Source: Marinobacter halotolerans (lineage in GTDB: Bacteria; Pseudomonadota; Gammaproteobacteria; Pseudomonadales; Oleiphilaceae). From it: 64,000 nt of DNA. Under the pieces are notes generated by a model. It saw only the letters and a program-made list of their open reading frames with translations. It made no database searches and was not told the DNA's origin. Position 1 is the stretch's first letter. Every line of letters begins with the position of its first letter. Both the position numbers and the translations under genes were made by a program. Below, piece after piece: positions 45,322 through 54,871 of the stretch. The stretch spans positions 1,860,001-1,924,000 of the forward strand of contig NZ_VMHP01000001.1 in NCBI RefSeq assembly GCF_008795985.1, in the 5' to 3' direction.

Positions 45322-46644
45322 TTACACCGGCCAGTCAGCCGCATCAACCAGATGCAGTCCAACGGGCTGATCGGCTTTACCGTTCCAGCGGGCCACGAAT
45401 TCGCCGTCGGGGTCGTATTCCCGGGCCTGTTTTTCCAGGTTGAACTGCCGCAATCCGCGGGGGTCGGCACCCACGCCTGCCAGATACTGCCAGTTGCCCC
45501 AGTTGCTTGCCACGTCGTAGTCGATCAGCTGCTCCTGAAACCAGGCCGCGCCGTATCGCCAGTCGAGTTCCAGTTCGTTGACAAAACAACTGGCCACCAG
45601 CTGGCGGGCCCGGTTGCTCATGTAGCCGGTTTCCCGCAGCTGATTCATGGCGGCATTGACCAAGGGGTATTCGGTGTTGCCCTGGCACCATGCCATGAAT
45701 CGATGGCCGTAAAAGGTCCAGGGTCGGCGCTTGCGCTGCACGCCGTCTCGTCTGAACAGGTTGGCCCCATGTTTCAGGGCATACCAGTAATAATATTCCC
45801 GCCAGAGTAGTTCGAACCAGAGCCAGTAGGTGGATTCATTGCTGGTCTCGGTTCGCTCGTACTCTTCAATGGTTTTCGCCACCTCCCGCGCTGATAAACA
45901 GCCATTGGCCAGCCAGGGTGAAAACTTGGACGACGCGTCCCAGGTGTCCAGCGCATTGCGGGTTTCCTTGTAAGTGGCAATGCTGTGGTTCTGGAAGACG
46001 AATTCTTTCAGCCGGGCCAGGCCGGCATCCTCGCCGCCCCGAAAGGCGATGGCGTGTTTTGGTTCCGGAATTGGCGGGCATTCACCGCGGTTATCCTCCG
46101 GGAATCCCGGGGGAGGTGGCAGCGCCGTCAGGATTCGGATGCGCAACGCCTCTGAATGGCGCTGCCCGGCTTTTTCCACCTGTTTGCGAAACTGCGAAAA
46201 GGTGCCCGGCAGGTCCTCCAGCGTCATGGGCAGGGAGCCTTCGGTGAACAGACTGAGAGTTTCGAATTGCTGGAAGGTTGTGCGGGGTAAGCGGTCTTTC
46301 ACCGACTGCCATTGCCCGGCCTCTTCAGTGCCGGGCTGGCGGGAACGGATGACCCGATCCATGGAAAAATTTTGCACCAGCTCCGGCAAGACCGTCTCTG
46401 GTTCGCCGAATGCAATGTGAAGGCGCTGGCCCAGAGGACGAAGGCTCTTTTCCAGGGCCATCAGGCTCTGCCACAGAAAACGCCACCGGTGGCTTCCCAT
46501 GGCACGGCACTGAAGCGGACCCGGTTTGAACCAGCGGGGGTCCACGACGTAGACGCAAAGCAGCATGTCCGACTGCGACGCGGCCAGCATGGCAGCGTTG
46601 TCGTGCAGGCGAAGATCCCGCGTCAGCCAGTAGAGGGTCTTCAT
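45322..46644 (-). CDS. cryptochrome DASH / photolyase-family flavoprotein
   Basis: This 440-residue protein has an N-terminal photolyase alpha/beta domain (LYWLTRDLRLHDNAAM) and a C-terminal FAD domain with ESTYWLWFELLWREYY and DYDVASNWGNWQYLAGVGADPRG. The last block is a CRY-DASH signature. CRY-DASH proteins bind FAD and a folate antenna and repair pyrimidine dimers in single-stranded DNA or act as blue-light sensors. It is first in a minus-strand group running towards the flavoprotein and small DUF genes. Confidence 0.92.
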   Translation of the reverse strand: MKTLYWLTRDLRLHDNAAMLAASQSDMLLCVYVVDPRWFKPGPLQCRAMGSHRWRFLWQSLMALEKSLRPLGQRLHIAFGEPETVLPELVQNFSMDRVIRSRQPGTEEAGQWQSVKDRLPRTTFQQFETLSLFTEGSLPMTLEDLPGTFSQFRKQVEKAGQRHSEALRIRILTALPPPPGFPEDNRGECPPIPEPKHAIAFRGGEDAGLARLKEFVFQNHSIATYKETRNALDTWDASSKFSPWLANGCLSAREVAKTIEEYERTETSNESTYWLWFELLWREYYYWYALKHGANLFRRDGVQRKRRPWTFYGHRFMAWCQGNTEYPLVNAAMNQLRETGYMSNRARQLVASCFVNELELDWRYGAAWFQEQLIDYDVASNWGNWQYLAGVGADPRGLRQFNLEKQAREYDPDGEFVARWNGKADQPVGLHLVDAADWPV

Positions 46645-46660
46645 AGCTATCAGCCTTGTC

Positions 46661-46718
46661 TATGGTTTTGATAGAAAAGTAATACGGTAAAACACTGAAT
46701 ATGGTTTTGAGAAAACCA
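46661..46718. repeat. repeated TATGGTTTTGA motif and a 17-bp palindrome
   Basis: The 11-mer TATGGTTTTGA occurs at 46661-46671 and again at 46700-46710, 39 bp apart. The second copy is part of a perfect palindrome (TGGTTTT-GAG-AAAACCA, 46702-46718). The pair sits in the AT-rich 165-bp gap between the cryptochrome gene (minus) and the BdlA-like gene (plus), and could be a repressor site. No matching regulator is in the window. Confidence 0.45.
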
Positions 46719-46809
46719 ATAGATAATGGCTATAATTCGCAACCATACCGATTGCCACAGAACAGGATGTCCGTGGTCAGATCCTCAGGACCTCTTTGAG
46801 AAGAAAAGA

Positions 46810-48111
46810 ATGTTTTTGACGAAGCAAAGAACGGCCGAACTGGCCGATTATCGGCAACGCGTGCATCACTGCGAGGCTGTGCAGGAGGCGATCTCAAGCG
46901 CCATGGCAACCATCGAATTTTCCCCGGATGGTGTCATTCTGGCGGTAAATGAACTGTTTCTTGACGTGATTGGTTACTCGCGGGATGAAGTTTTGGGGAA
47001 GCACCACAGCCTTTTCTGTGACCCGGACTATGCACGCTCCAGCGAATACCGCGAGTTTTGGGAGGTACTGCGCAGTGGCCGGTCTCACGCTGGCACTTTT
47101 CCCCGGCGGGGCAAAAAAGGCGACAAGCTGTGGCTGGAAGCAACCTACTTCCCGATCAAGGATGAACAGGGCCGGATTGAACGGGTGATGAAAATCGCTT
47201 CGGACGTAACGCCGGAGCACGACCGTCTGCGGGATCAGGAAGCGGCGTTCAAAGCCATCAACCGGTCCATGGCCACCATCGAGTTTGAGCCGGATGGCAC
47301 TATTATCCGGGCCAATCAGAATTTTCTCGATGCCATTGGTTACCGGGAAGAGGAGGTGCGCGGTAAGCATCACCGTATCTTTTGCGATGGGGATTTCTAC
47401 CGCGAGCATCCGGACTTCTGGGAGAACCTTGCCAAAGGCGAGTTTAAAAGCGGACAGTTCCGGCGCATCCGGTCAGATGGCTCAGACCTGTGGCTCGAAG
47501 CCAGCTACAACCCGGTTTTTGATGAGCAGGGCCGGGTTGAAAAAGTGATCAAGTTTGCCAGTGATATAACTGGCCGGGTAGAGACGGCCATAAAGACCCA
47601 GGACGCCGCCACGGTTGCCTCGACAACGGCGACCCAGACCCGGGCCGTAGCCAAACGTGCCATGGAGGCGCTTCAGCATTCCAGGTCCACTTCCGAGCAG
47701 ATTGAGGCGGGAGTCGACAGGGCAAAGGCGATCATTGCGGATCTGAACGAACGTTCCCAGAGTATCGAAAAAATGGTTGGGACCATCGCCGGGGTGGCGG
47801 ACCAGACCAATCTGCTGGCGCTGAACGCCGCCATTGAGGCAGCCCGCGCCGGTGAGCATGGGAGAGGTTTTGCCGTCGTTGCTGATGAAGTTCGCACGCT
47901 GGCTGCCAATACAGGCGTCGCCACCAAAGAAATTGCGGACGTCATTCATGCGATTCTGGAGCTTTCAGGGGGCGTCGAGCGTCAGGTTGGGGAGGTCCTT
48001 GGAAAGGCCGTTGAAGGCAGAAAGCAGGTGATAGACGCTGAGTCGATCGTTGCTGAAATCCAGGGCGGTGCGACCGATGTGCAGAATGCGATCGATGAAA
48101 TCGGCCGGTGA
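46810..48111 (+). CDS. soluble PAS-PAS-MCP sensor (BdlA/Aer-like)
   Basis: The product (433 residues from ATG 46810, with GAGAAGAAAAGA just upstream) has two tandem PAS domains (about 22-137 and 143-260) and a chemotaxis-type signalling domain with the conserved tip [34 protein letters not shown]. No membrane segment is present. The two PAS domains are near-duplicates, each with MATIEF-PDG and GKHH--FCD. This plan and length match P. aeruginosa BdlA, a cytoplasmic regulator of biofilm dispersal, though an Aer-type chemoreceptor is possible. A start at 46726 would add 28 residues. No che genes are nearby. Confidence 0.8.
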   Translation: MFLTKQRTAELADYRQRVHHCEAVQEAISSAMATIEFSPDGVILAVNELFLDVIGYSRDEVLGKHHSLFCDPDYARSSEYREFWEVLRSGRSHAGTFPRRGKKGDKLWLEATYFPIKDEQGRIERVMKIASDVTPEHDRLRDQEAAFKAINRSMATIEFEPDGTIIRANQNFLDAIGYREEEVRGKHHRIFCDGDFYREHPDFWENLAKGEFKSGQFRRIRSDGSDLWLEASYNPVFDEQGRVEKVIKFASDITGRVETAIKTQDAATVASTTATQTRAVAKRAMEALQHSRSTSEQIEAGVDRAKAIIADLNERSQSIEKMVGTIAGVADQTNLLALNAAIEAARAGEHGRGFAVVADEVRTLAANTGVATKEIADVIHAILELSGGVERQVGEVLGKAVEGRKQVIDAESIVAEIQGGATDVQNAIDEIGR

Positions 48112-48125
48112 TGCTGTCTTAACGG

Positions 48126-48150
48126 GACGCCGCCCCAGAAGGGCGGCGTC
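48126..48150. terminator. bidirectional hairpin between convergent genes
   Basis: A perfect 10-bp stem (GACGCCGCCC with GGGCGGCGTC) and a CAGAA loop fill the short gap between the BdlA-like stop and the SDR stop. There is no T-run on either side, so it may block transcription read-through only partly. Confidence 0.55.
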
Positions 48151-48179
48151 GTGACGGATTCAGCTTGTACAGCTCCGGT

Positions 48180-48929
48180 TTACAGTTCCTGGGCAGTGGG
48201 CCGCAGGATAATCTCGTTGATATCGACATCGGCCGGTTGCTCGATGGCGTAAACGATGGCCCGTGCCACGGCGTCGGCATCAATCGCAACACTGTACAGA
48301 TCCTCTGCCGCTTTCTTGGCATCCGGATCGGTGATAGTGCTGGTGAGTTCGGTCGCTACGGCACCCGGTGAGATGTTGGTGCTGCGAATCTCGTCACCGG
48401 CTTCCATGCGCAGACCTTCCGAGAGGGCCTTGACTGCGTATTTGGTGGCGCAGTAGACAGCGGCACCGGGGAAGAGCTTGTGACCGGCGACGGACGACAG
48501 GTTGATCACGTGACCGCTATGTTGCTCCCGCATGGTGGGCAACACCGCCGCGATGCCGTACATCACACCCTTGATGTTCACATCCACCATCTGGTCCCAC
48601 TCGTCGACCTTGAGTGCATCCAGCGGTGCCAGTGGCATCAGGCCGGCGTTATTCACCAGTACATCGATCCTGCCAAAGGCTTCTTTGGCCGATGCGGCCA
48701 GGGCTTCTACCTGGTTGCGGTCGGTTACATCGGTGACCTGCCAGATGACTTCGGCGCCTTTTGACTTCAGGTCCTCGGTCAGGGCTTTCAGGCGATCTTC
48801 CCGGCGTGCTGCCAGCACCAGTTTTGCACCGCGGTCTGCCAAACGGCGGGCCGTGGCTTCGCCGAGACCACTGCTGGCGCCGGTAATGATGACGACTTTG
48901 CTATTGATCGGATCGTTGCTGTTGCTCAT
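48180..48929 (-). CDS. short-chain dehydrogenase/reductase (YdfG-like)
   Basis: This 249-residue SDR has the NAD(P) loop TGASSGLG near residue 16, NNAG, and catalytic Ser-Tyr-Lys (LSSVAGHK and YCATK). An arginine pair after beta-2 (AARREDR) suggests NADP preference. The YdfG-like group reduces 3-hydroxy acids, carbonyls or malonic semialdehyde. It is 32 bp downstream of the Old Yellow Enzyme gene on the same strand, with GGAGACAAACC before the ATG, so both are probably expressed from the TetR-controlled promoter near 50120. Confidence 0.92.
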   Translation of the reverse strand: MSNSNDPINSKVVIITGASSGLGEATARRLADRGAKLVLAARREDRLKALTEDLKSKGAEVIWQVTDVTDRNQVEALAASAKEAFGRIDVLVNNAGLMPLAPLDALKVDEWDQMVDVNIKGVMYGIAAVLPTMREQHSGHVINLSSVAGHKLFPGAAVYCATKYAVKALSEGLRMEAGDEIRSTNISPGAVATELTSTITDPDAKKAAEDLYSVAIDADAVARAIVYAIEQPADVDINEIILRPTAQEL

Positions 48930-48961
48930 GGTTTGTCTCCTTTTGTGGATAAAAACTTTAT

Positions 48962-50083
48962 TCAGGCGCTGATCTCGAGTTCTTTCAGCGTCGGGTAATC
49001 GGTATAGCCGCGCTCATCGCCGCCATAAAACGTGCTGTCGTCCCACTCGTTCAATTCGGCGTGCTGGCGGAAACGCTCCGGCAGGTCCGGATTGGCAATA
49101 AACGGCCGGCCAAAGGTGACCAGGTCGCAACGGCCAGCGCCGATACGCTTACGCGCTTCCTCTGCTGTGTAGGCGCCGTTGGCAATATAGGTGCCCTTGA
49201 ATCCGGCCTGGATAGCGTCGATCACTTCTTCCGGGCGACCATTGGCGTGGTTGCCCTGGAAGGAATCTTCAACCACTTCCAGATAGGCAATACCCAGATC
49301 GTTCAGGCGACTGGCAAAGGCACCAAAGGTTTCCTCTGGATCCTCGTCATACATGGCGTTGAAGCTGCCGGTGGGGCTGATACGTACACCGACATTTTCT
49401 TTACCCCAGACGTCGATGACGGCTTCCATCACCATCAGCGGCAAGCGCATACGGTTTTCCACCGAACCGCCAAATTCGTCGGTGCGCTGATTGCTGCCGC
49501 TCTTGAGGAACTGGTCCAGCAGGTAGCCGTTGGCGGCGTGGACTTCTACACCGTTGAACCCTGCTGCCTTGGCGTTGATGGCGCCCTGACGAAACTGCTC
49601 TACAATATCCGGCATTTCACTTGCTTCCAGAGCCCTGGGCTGCGGTACATCCACCATGCCTGAATCGGCACTGATAAAGGTTTTCGCGCCCTCAGGCTGG
49701 ATGGCAGACGGAGCCACTGGTTTATTGCCATCTGGCTGCAGGGCCGTGTGGGAAATCCGGCCCACATGCCATAGCTGAGCGTGCATTCGCCCACCGGCCA
49801 TGTGCACGGCGGTGGTGATTTTTTTCCAGCCCACTACCTGCTCGGGGGAGTGGATGCCGGGTGTGAACGCATAGCCCTTGCCCTGGGGCGATACCTGAGT
49901 GGCCTCGCTGAAGATGAGGCCAGCACCGGCACGCTGCTGGTAATACTGGGCATTCATCTCGTTGGGAATATCGCCAGGCTGAGTGGCGCGGGCCCGGGTC
50001 AATGGTGACATCAGAACCCGGTTGGGCAGGGTAAGATCGCCCAGAAGATAGGGTTGAAACAGTGCATCGTTTGGATTGTTCAT
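48962..50083 (-). CDS. Old Yellow Enzyme-family alkene reductase
   Basis: This 373-residue FMN enzyme has the OYE pattern: PLTRARA near the N-terminus, [12 protein letters not shown], the active-site block [24 protein letters not shown] and [13 protein letters not shown]. It reduces activated C=C bonds and nitro or quinone compounds with NAD(P)H, as NemA does. The ATG follows AAAGGATAATCA. A TAGAC-GTCTA palindrome 34 bp upstream probably binds the TetR regulator encoded at 50159-50746, the usual NemR/OYE arrangement. Confidence 0.95.
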   Translation of the reverse strand: MNNPNDALFQPYLLGDLTLPNRVLMSPLTRARATQPGDIPNEMNAQYYQQRAGAGLIFSEATQVSPQGKGYAFTPGIHSPEQVVGWKKITTAVHMAGGRMHAQLWHVGRISHTALQPDGNKPVAPSAIQPEGAKTFISADSGMVDVPQPRALEASEMPDIVEQFRQGAINAKAAGFNGVEVHAANGYLLDQFLKSGSNQRTDEFGGSVENRMRLPLMVMEAVIDVWGKENVGVRISPTGSFNAMYDEDPEETFGAFASRLNDLGIAYLEVVEDSFQGNHANGRPEEVIDAIQAGFKGTYIANGAYTAEEARKRIGAGRCDLVTFGRPFIANPDLPERFRQHAELNEWDDSTFYGGDERGYTDYPTLKELEISA

Positions 50084-50116
50084 TGATTATCCTTTTTTGA
50101 ATGAAGTCGATGTAAT

Positions 50117-50128
50117 TAGACCAGTCTA
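50117..50128. promoter_or_regulatory. TetR operator TAGAC-CA-GTCTA upstream of the OYE gene
   Basis: This perfect inverted repeat lies 34-45 bp before the OYE ATG. On the minus strand it reads GTAGACTGGTCTAAT, and the parts GTAGAC and GGTCTAAT occur again in the tetR promoter. The shared sequence makes it a strong candidate operator of the local TetR protein. Confidence 0.7.
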
Positions 50129-50158
50129 CTAGAAGAAGGGCGAAAAAAAGGGGAGACG

Positions 50159-50746
50159 TCAGGCAATGCCAAGACATTGCCGGAAAAAGACACGAACAAA
50201 CCGCTCCATCGGCTCGGTGCTCTTCAAGACCTTGGCTCTTAGAATGGCGCCTTCCCAGCCTGACAGCAGGAAGCTGGCGACATCGGCGGGATCGATGGAT
50301 TTGTCCACATCTCCAGCCAGTCTTGCTTCTTCGATGCAGCGCTCGAAACGCTTTTCCCAGCCCTGGAATACAGTATCGAGGCGTTTGCGGAAAGCTTCAT
50401 TCTGCCCGGCCAGTTCCTGGCCAAGATTGCCGATAAGGCAGCCGCGGGTGAACTCGCAACTGGTCATGGTATCCAGGCCAGTGTCGAAGTAGGCACGAAG
50501 GCGATCAAGGCAGGAGCGGCTGGTATCGTTGAGAATCCGATCCAGCTTCGCGTCGTATTCCTCGGCGAAGGCATCAATGACCGCAAGCCCGAAATCGTTT
50601 TTGCTACTAAAATAATGGTAAAACGACCCTTTAGGCACCCCGGCGGTTGTCAGTACGCCGTTGATGCCCGTAGCGCCAAAACCTTTCTGGCCGATCAGGT
50701 CGGCACCGGTCTGGATGATGTGATTGCGCGTGTCGTTCGATGTCAT
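50159..50746 (-). CDS. TetR-family regulator (NemR-like)
   Basis: The product is 195 residues: an N-terminal helix-turn-helix (GATGINGVLTTAGVPKGSFYHYFSSK) and a TetR_C domain with FTRGCLIGNLGQEL. Cys103 in that block aligns with the redox cysteine used by NemR to sense electrophiles and bleach; Cys79 and Cys97 are also nearby. The gene has no Shine-Dalgarno sequence: TTGACC-N18-TAATAT places the transcript start at about the ATG, so the mRNA may be leaderless. An operator palindrome between the two promoter hexamers implies autorepression. Likely targets are OYE-SDR downstream and possibly adhC upstream. Confidence 0.88.
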   Translation of the reverse strand: MTSNDTRNHIIQTGADLIGQKGFGATGINGVLTTAGVPKGSFYHYFSSKNDFGLAVIDAFAEEYDAKLDRILNDTSRSCLDRLRAYFDTGLDTMTSCEFTRGCLIGNLGQELAGQNEAFRKRLDTVFQGWEKRFERCIEEARLAGDVDKSIDPADVASFLLSGWEGAILRAKVLKSTEPMERFVRVFFRQCLGIA

Positions 50747-50757
50747 GGTTGTTATAT

Positions 50758-50772
50758 TAGACCGGTCGTCTA
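50758..50772. promoter_or_regulatory. TetR operator TAGAC-CGGTC-GTCTA in the tetR/adhC divergent region
   Basis: An inverted repeat with 5-bp arms sits between the -35 (TTGACC, 50778-50783 reversed) and -10 (TAATAT, 50754-50759 reversed) of tetR. It shares GTAGAC and GGTCTAAT with the operator at 50117. The adhC start is 82 bp away in the other direction, so the site could also affect it. Confidence 0.7.
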
Positions 50773-50791
50773 CAATGGGTCAAACCCGTAA

Positions 50792-51966
<1,175 letters not shown>

Positions 51967-51967
<1 letters not shown>

Positions 51968-52413
51968 TGTTCCGTTTTCGCTTCCGTGTCCGCTATGGTG
52001 AATGCGATGCCCAGAGCGTCGTGTTCAACGCCCGCTATGCGGACTATGTGGATATTGCAGTCAACGAATACATCCGGACCCTGTTCGGTGACTACCAGCG
52101 GCTACTGGATCAGGATCTGGACATCCAGGTGGTCAGCCTGAACCTGAATTACCGGGCGCCGGCGAGGTTTGATGATGTGCTGGAAGCGCGGATCCAGGCG
52201 GGTCGGATTGGCAATACGTCTTTCACCCTGCATCTGGAGTTCTATCGTTTGGGGGATGAAATGCTGGTTGCGGACGCCGACATCACCTATGTGCTGATTC
52301 AGCCATCAATAATGGCCAAAACACCGGTGCCGGAGTCGATTCGGGAGTTGCTGGAAAGGGGAGCACCCGGCGTGCTGATCAGCCACGCCGGGGAAGATCA
52401 GGCAACTGATTAA
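51967..52413 (+). CDS. hotdog-fold acyl-CoA thioesterase (YbgC-like)
   Basis: This 148-residue protein has the 4HBT signature (RVRYGECDAQSVVFNARYADYVD, with the catalytic Asp). It is translationally coupled to the class III alcohol dehydrogenase, replacing the hydrolase that normally follows frmA. It might hydrolyse an acyl or formyl thioester in the same pathway, which is inferred from position. The gene ends exactly where the convergent DJ-1-like gene ends, within a 22-bp palindrome. Confidence 0.82.
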
Positions 52414-52422
52414 TCAGTTGCC
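52401..52422. repeat. 22-bp perfect palindrome spanning two abutting stop codons
   Basis: The sequence GGCAACTGATT is followed at once by its exact reverse complement. The centre falls in the TAA stop of the thioesterase, and the TGA stop of the DJ-1-like gene is the next three bases. It could be a bidirectional terminator or a protein-binding site. No T-run is present. Confidence 0.6.
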
Positions 52423-53115
52423 GTGGGTTGCGTGGGCATCCTCAAGCGCCTGCAGTACGGCCTTGGCGGTGCCTTCTGAAGAAGGCGGATTCTGACCGGT
52501 GACCAGTCTGCCGTCCACCACAATGTGCGGCGTGAAGTCATCGCCGCTGGTATAACGGCCGTTCTTTTCCTTAAGCATGTCTTCCACCAGGAAAGGAACC
52601 ACTTTGGTCAGTCCCACGGTTTCTTCCTCGCTGTTACTGAAGCCGGTCACGTTGCGGCCGCCCACCAGGTTCTGGCCGGGTTTGACTTCCACGTCTTTGA
52701 AGACCGCCGGAGCGTGACAGACAGCGCCGATCACCTTGTCCTGCTCATACGCGGTCTTGATCAGCTCTGCGGATTTGGCGTCGTTGGCCAGATCCCACAG
52801 AGGTCCATGGCCGCCGGGGTAGAAAATCGCGTCGAATTCGTTCATGTCCACGTCGGCCAGCTTCTTGGTGCTTGCCAGGGATTCTTTGGCGTGAGCATCC
52901 TCTTGGAAGCGACGGGTAGTTTCTGTCAGCGCGTCTTCGCCTTCACTATTCGGGTCAATGGGCGGTTGGCCGCCTTTGGGAGTAGCCAGAGTGATATTGG
53001 CGCCGGCATCCTTGAACACGTAGTAGGGGGCCGTGAACTCCTCAAGCCAGAAACCGGTTTTGTGGCCGGTATCGCCCATCTGGTCATGTGAGGTAAGAAC
53101 CATCAATATGTTCAT
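52414..53115 (-). CDS. DJ-1/PfpI-family class I glutamine amidotransferase-like protein
   Basis: This 233-residue protein has the nucleophile elbow AVCHAP with Cys133 and adjacent His134, an acidic residue near Glu25 and FYPGGHGPLWDL. It belongs to the Hsp31-like branch of the DJ-1/PfpI superfamily. Members with this plan convert methylglyoxal to lactate without glutathione (glyoxalase III) or deglycate proteins. AAAAGGAGCAGG precedes the ATG. Being next to formaldehyde and enone-detoxifying genes supports a role in aldehyde stress. Confidence 0.9.
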   Translation of the reverse strand: MNILMVLTSHDQMGDTGHKTGFWLEEFTAPYYVFKDAGANITLATPKGGQPPIDPNSEGEDALTETTRRFQEDAHAKESLASTKKLADVDMNEFDAIFYPGGHGPLWDLANDAKSAELIKTAYEQDKVIGAVCHAPAVFKDVEVKPGQNLVGGRNVTGFSNSEEETVGLTKVVPFLVEDMLKEKNGRYTSGDDFTPHIVVDGRLVTGQNPPSSEGTAKAVLQALEDAHATHGN

Positions 53116-53228
53116 TCGCCTGCTCCTTTTGAAATCAGTTTACGTAACTGAATTGAATTGCTTAACACAGTCTGTGGTGCCGAAACCGCATCACTTCAAC
53201 CGTTTGACCACAGGGATACGTCCTTACC

Positions 53229-54611
53229 ATGACCCCGGATGAAAACGATCTCTGGTTTCTGCCTCTGGGCGGAACCGGCGAAATCGGCATGAATCTCAAT
53301 CTGTACGGTCACGATGGCCAGTGGCTGATGGTGGATTGCGGGGTCACTTTTCCGAAACCGGGAAGGGTCTCGGCGGATGGCACCGTCCATCATTCCGGAG
53401 AACCACCGGTCCAGATGGCCGACCCGGCCTTTATTGCCGACCGGCGGGATCGGCTGGCAGGCCTGGTGATCACCCATGCCCACGAGGATCACATTGGCGC
53501 GGTCCCCTATCTCTGGCCCCTGCTGCAGTGCCCGATCTACACCAGCCGCTTTACCGCCGAAATCCTGCGCCGCAAGCTGGCGGAGTTCGATCTCCTCCAT
53601 CGGGTGCCCATTTTTGTGCTGGATGCCGGTGACCGGCGGCAGATCGGACCGTTTGATGTGCAATGGCTGGCGCTGACCCACTCCATTCCGGACCCCAATG
53701 CCCTGATGATTCGCACCGCCGCGGGCAACATTTTCCACAGCGGTGACTGGAAGCTGGATGACCAGCCCCTGGTCGGCCATGGCTACCGCAAAAGCACCTT
53801 TACCGACCTGGCTGAAGAAGGGGTGGTTGCCATGGTCTGCGACTCGACTAATGCCACGGTGGCCGGGCATTCCATGTCGGAATCGGCACTCTATGGCGGG
53901 CTGTTGGACGCCATTGGTCCGGCGAAAGGCCGTGTAATCGTCGCCTGTTTTGGCAGCAATATCGCCCGGCTGCATACGCTGGCGGCCGTGGCCCGGGCCA
54001 CCGGTCGCTACATGGGGTTGATGGGCCGCTCACTGATCAACATGAGCAGTGCCGCCAAGGCAGCGGGGCTATGGGATACAGCGGACTCGCTGATCCAGTC
54101 CAGCCACTTCGGATACCTGCCGAGGGAGGAAGTGCTGGCGGTGGCTACCGGCAGCCAGGGCGAACCACGAACCGCACTGCGGCGGCTGGCCTCGGGCAAT
54201 CATCCGGATTTTGAACTGGAAGCGGGTGACCGGGTGATCTTCAGCGCCCGGGCCATTCCCGGCAATGAAGAGGCTATTAATGCCCTTATAAGCCAGCTGG
54301 AAGCGATGGGTGTCGATGTGTTGACTGCAGAATCGGCCAGCCTGCCTATCCATGCATCCGGCCATCCGGCCCGGGAAGAGCTGGAAGCCATGTACCGCTG
54401 GGTGCGGCCGTCCATCGCCATCCCGGTTCATGGCGAAGAAGAGCATATGCGGGCCCATGCCGACATTGCTGAGGCGACAGGGGTGCCCCGGCGGTTGGTG
54501 GGACGCAATGGCGACCTGTTTATGATCCGCCCGGTACCCGGGATGCGCCGTCAGATTGTGGAGACTGGCCGGTTGGGCTGGCAGAAGCAGGAGCTGACCC
54601 GGGTGTTCTGA
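53229..54611 (+). CDS. RNase J-like metallo-beta-lactamase ribonuclease
   Basis: This 460-residue protein has the zinc motif HAHEDH at 83-88, NIFHSGDWKLDD, the beta-CASP block and final HASGHPAREELEAM and IPVHGEEEHM motifs of RNase J. It is shorter than B. subtilis RNase J (about 555) and seems to lack the C-terminal dimerisation domain. Gammaproteobacterial homologues of this size are known but poorly characterised. The ATG has no strong Shine-Dalgarno sequence. It is presumed cytoplasmic and active on RNA. Confidence 0.85.
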   Translation: MTPDENDLWFLPLGGTGEIGMNLNLYGHDGQWLMVDCGVTFPKPGRVSADGTVHHSGEPPVQMADPAFIADRRDRLAGLVITHAHEDHIGAVPYLWPLLQCPIYTSRFTAEILRRKLAEFDLLHRVPIFVLDAGDRRQIGPFDVQWLALTHSIPDPNALMIRTAAGNIFHSGDWKLDDQPLVGHGYRKSTFTDLAEEGVVAMVCDSTNATVAGHSMSESALYGGLLDAIGPAKGRVIVACFGSNIARLHTLAAVARATGRYMGLMGRSLINMSSAAKAAGLWDTADSLIQSSHFGYLPREEVLAVATGSQGEPRTALRRLASGNHPDFELEAGDRVIFSARAIPGNEEAINALISQLEAMGVDVLTAESASLPIHASGHPAREELEAMYRWVRPSIAIPVHGEEEHMRAHADIAEATGVPRRLVGRNGDLFMIRPVPGMRRQIVETGRLGWQKQELTRVF

Positions 54612-54702
54612 GGCGCCGGGGACGTTGCTGCTGGCTCAAATCCAGCCAGGCCCTGAATATGCTGCCGGCATTCCCGGCCAGTTGGGTAGCTGATCTGCTC
54701 AT
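54520..54702 (-). CDS. possible small protein downstream of a Fur-box-like site
   Basis: A 60-codon frame starts at ATG 54702 with AGGAG at optimal spacing (8 bases), in the 260-bp gap after the RNase J-like gene and running into its 3' end on the other strand. The product is Arg/Ser/Gln rich without a recognised motif. An alternative frame starts at 54709 with a tight AGGAG-ATG spacing and Cys-rich tail. A Fur-box-like palindrome lies upstream. The overlap with the nuclease gene and lack of homology make this a weak call. Confidence 0.2.
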   Translation of the reverse strand: MSRSATQLAGNAGSIFRAWLDLSQQQRPRRLRTPGSAPASASPTGQSPQSDGASRVPGGS

Positions 54703-54755
54703 CGCTCATTCTCCTGTTTGCTGATCCTTTTATGAGATTAGCACTAGCAATAATG

Positions 54756-54774
54756 AATGCAAACGATTCGCATT
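54756..54774. promoter_or_regulatory. Fur-box-like palindrome
   Basis: AATGCAAACGATTCGCATT has AATGC/GCATT arms and an inner layout close to the 19-bp Fur consensus (7-1-7 pattern with five of seven inner matches). It lies about 98 bp before the hotdog thioesterase ATG and 54 bp before the minus-strand small frame. Iron control is a prediction. Confidence 0.5.
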
Positions 54775-54871
54775 AAAATAAATCACGATGGTCGTTCGTT
54801 TCCCGTCTGTATAAACTCAAGCACCCATGCCCGCCTTTTGCGCGGACTTTAACATCAGGAGGTAGCAGTTG

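Noticed and set aside
50143..50181. Hairpin GGCAATG/CATTGCC with a later T-run after tetR
   Set aside because: The T-run is about 12 bases from the stem, too far for a standard intrinsic terminator.
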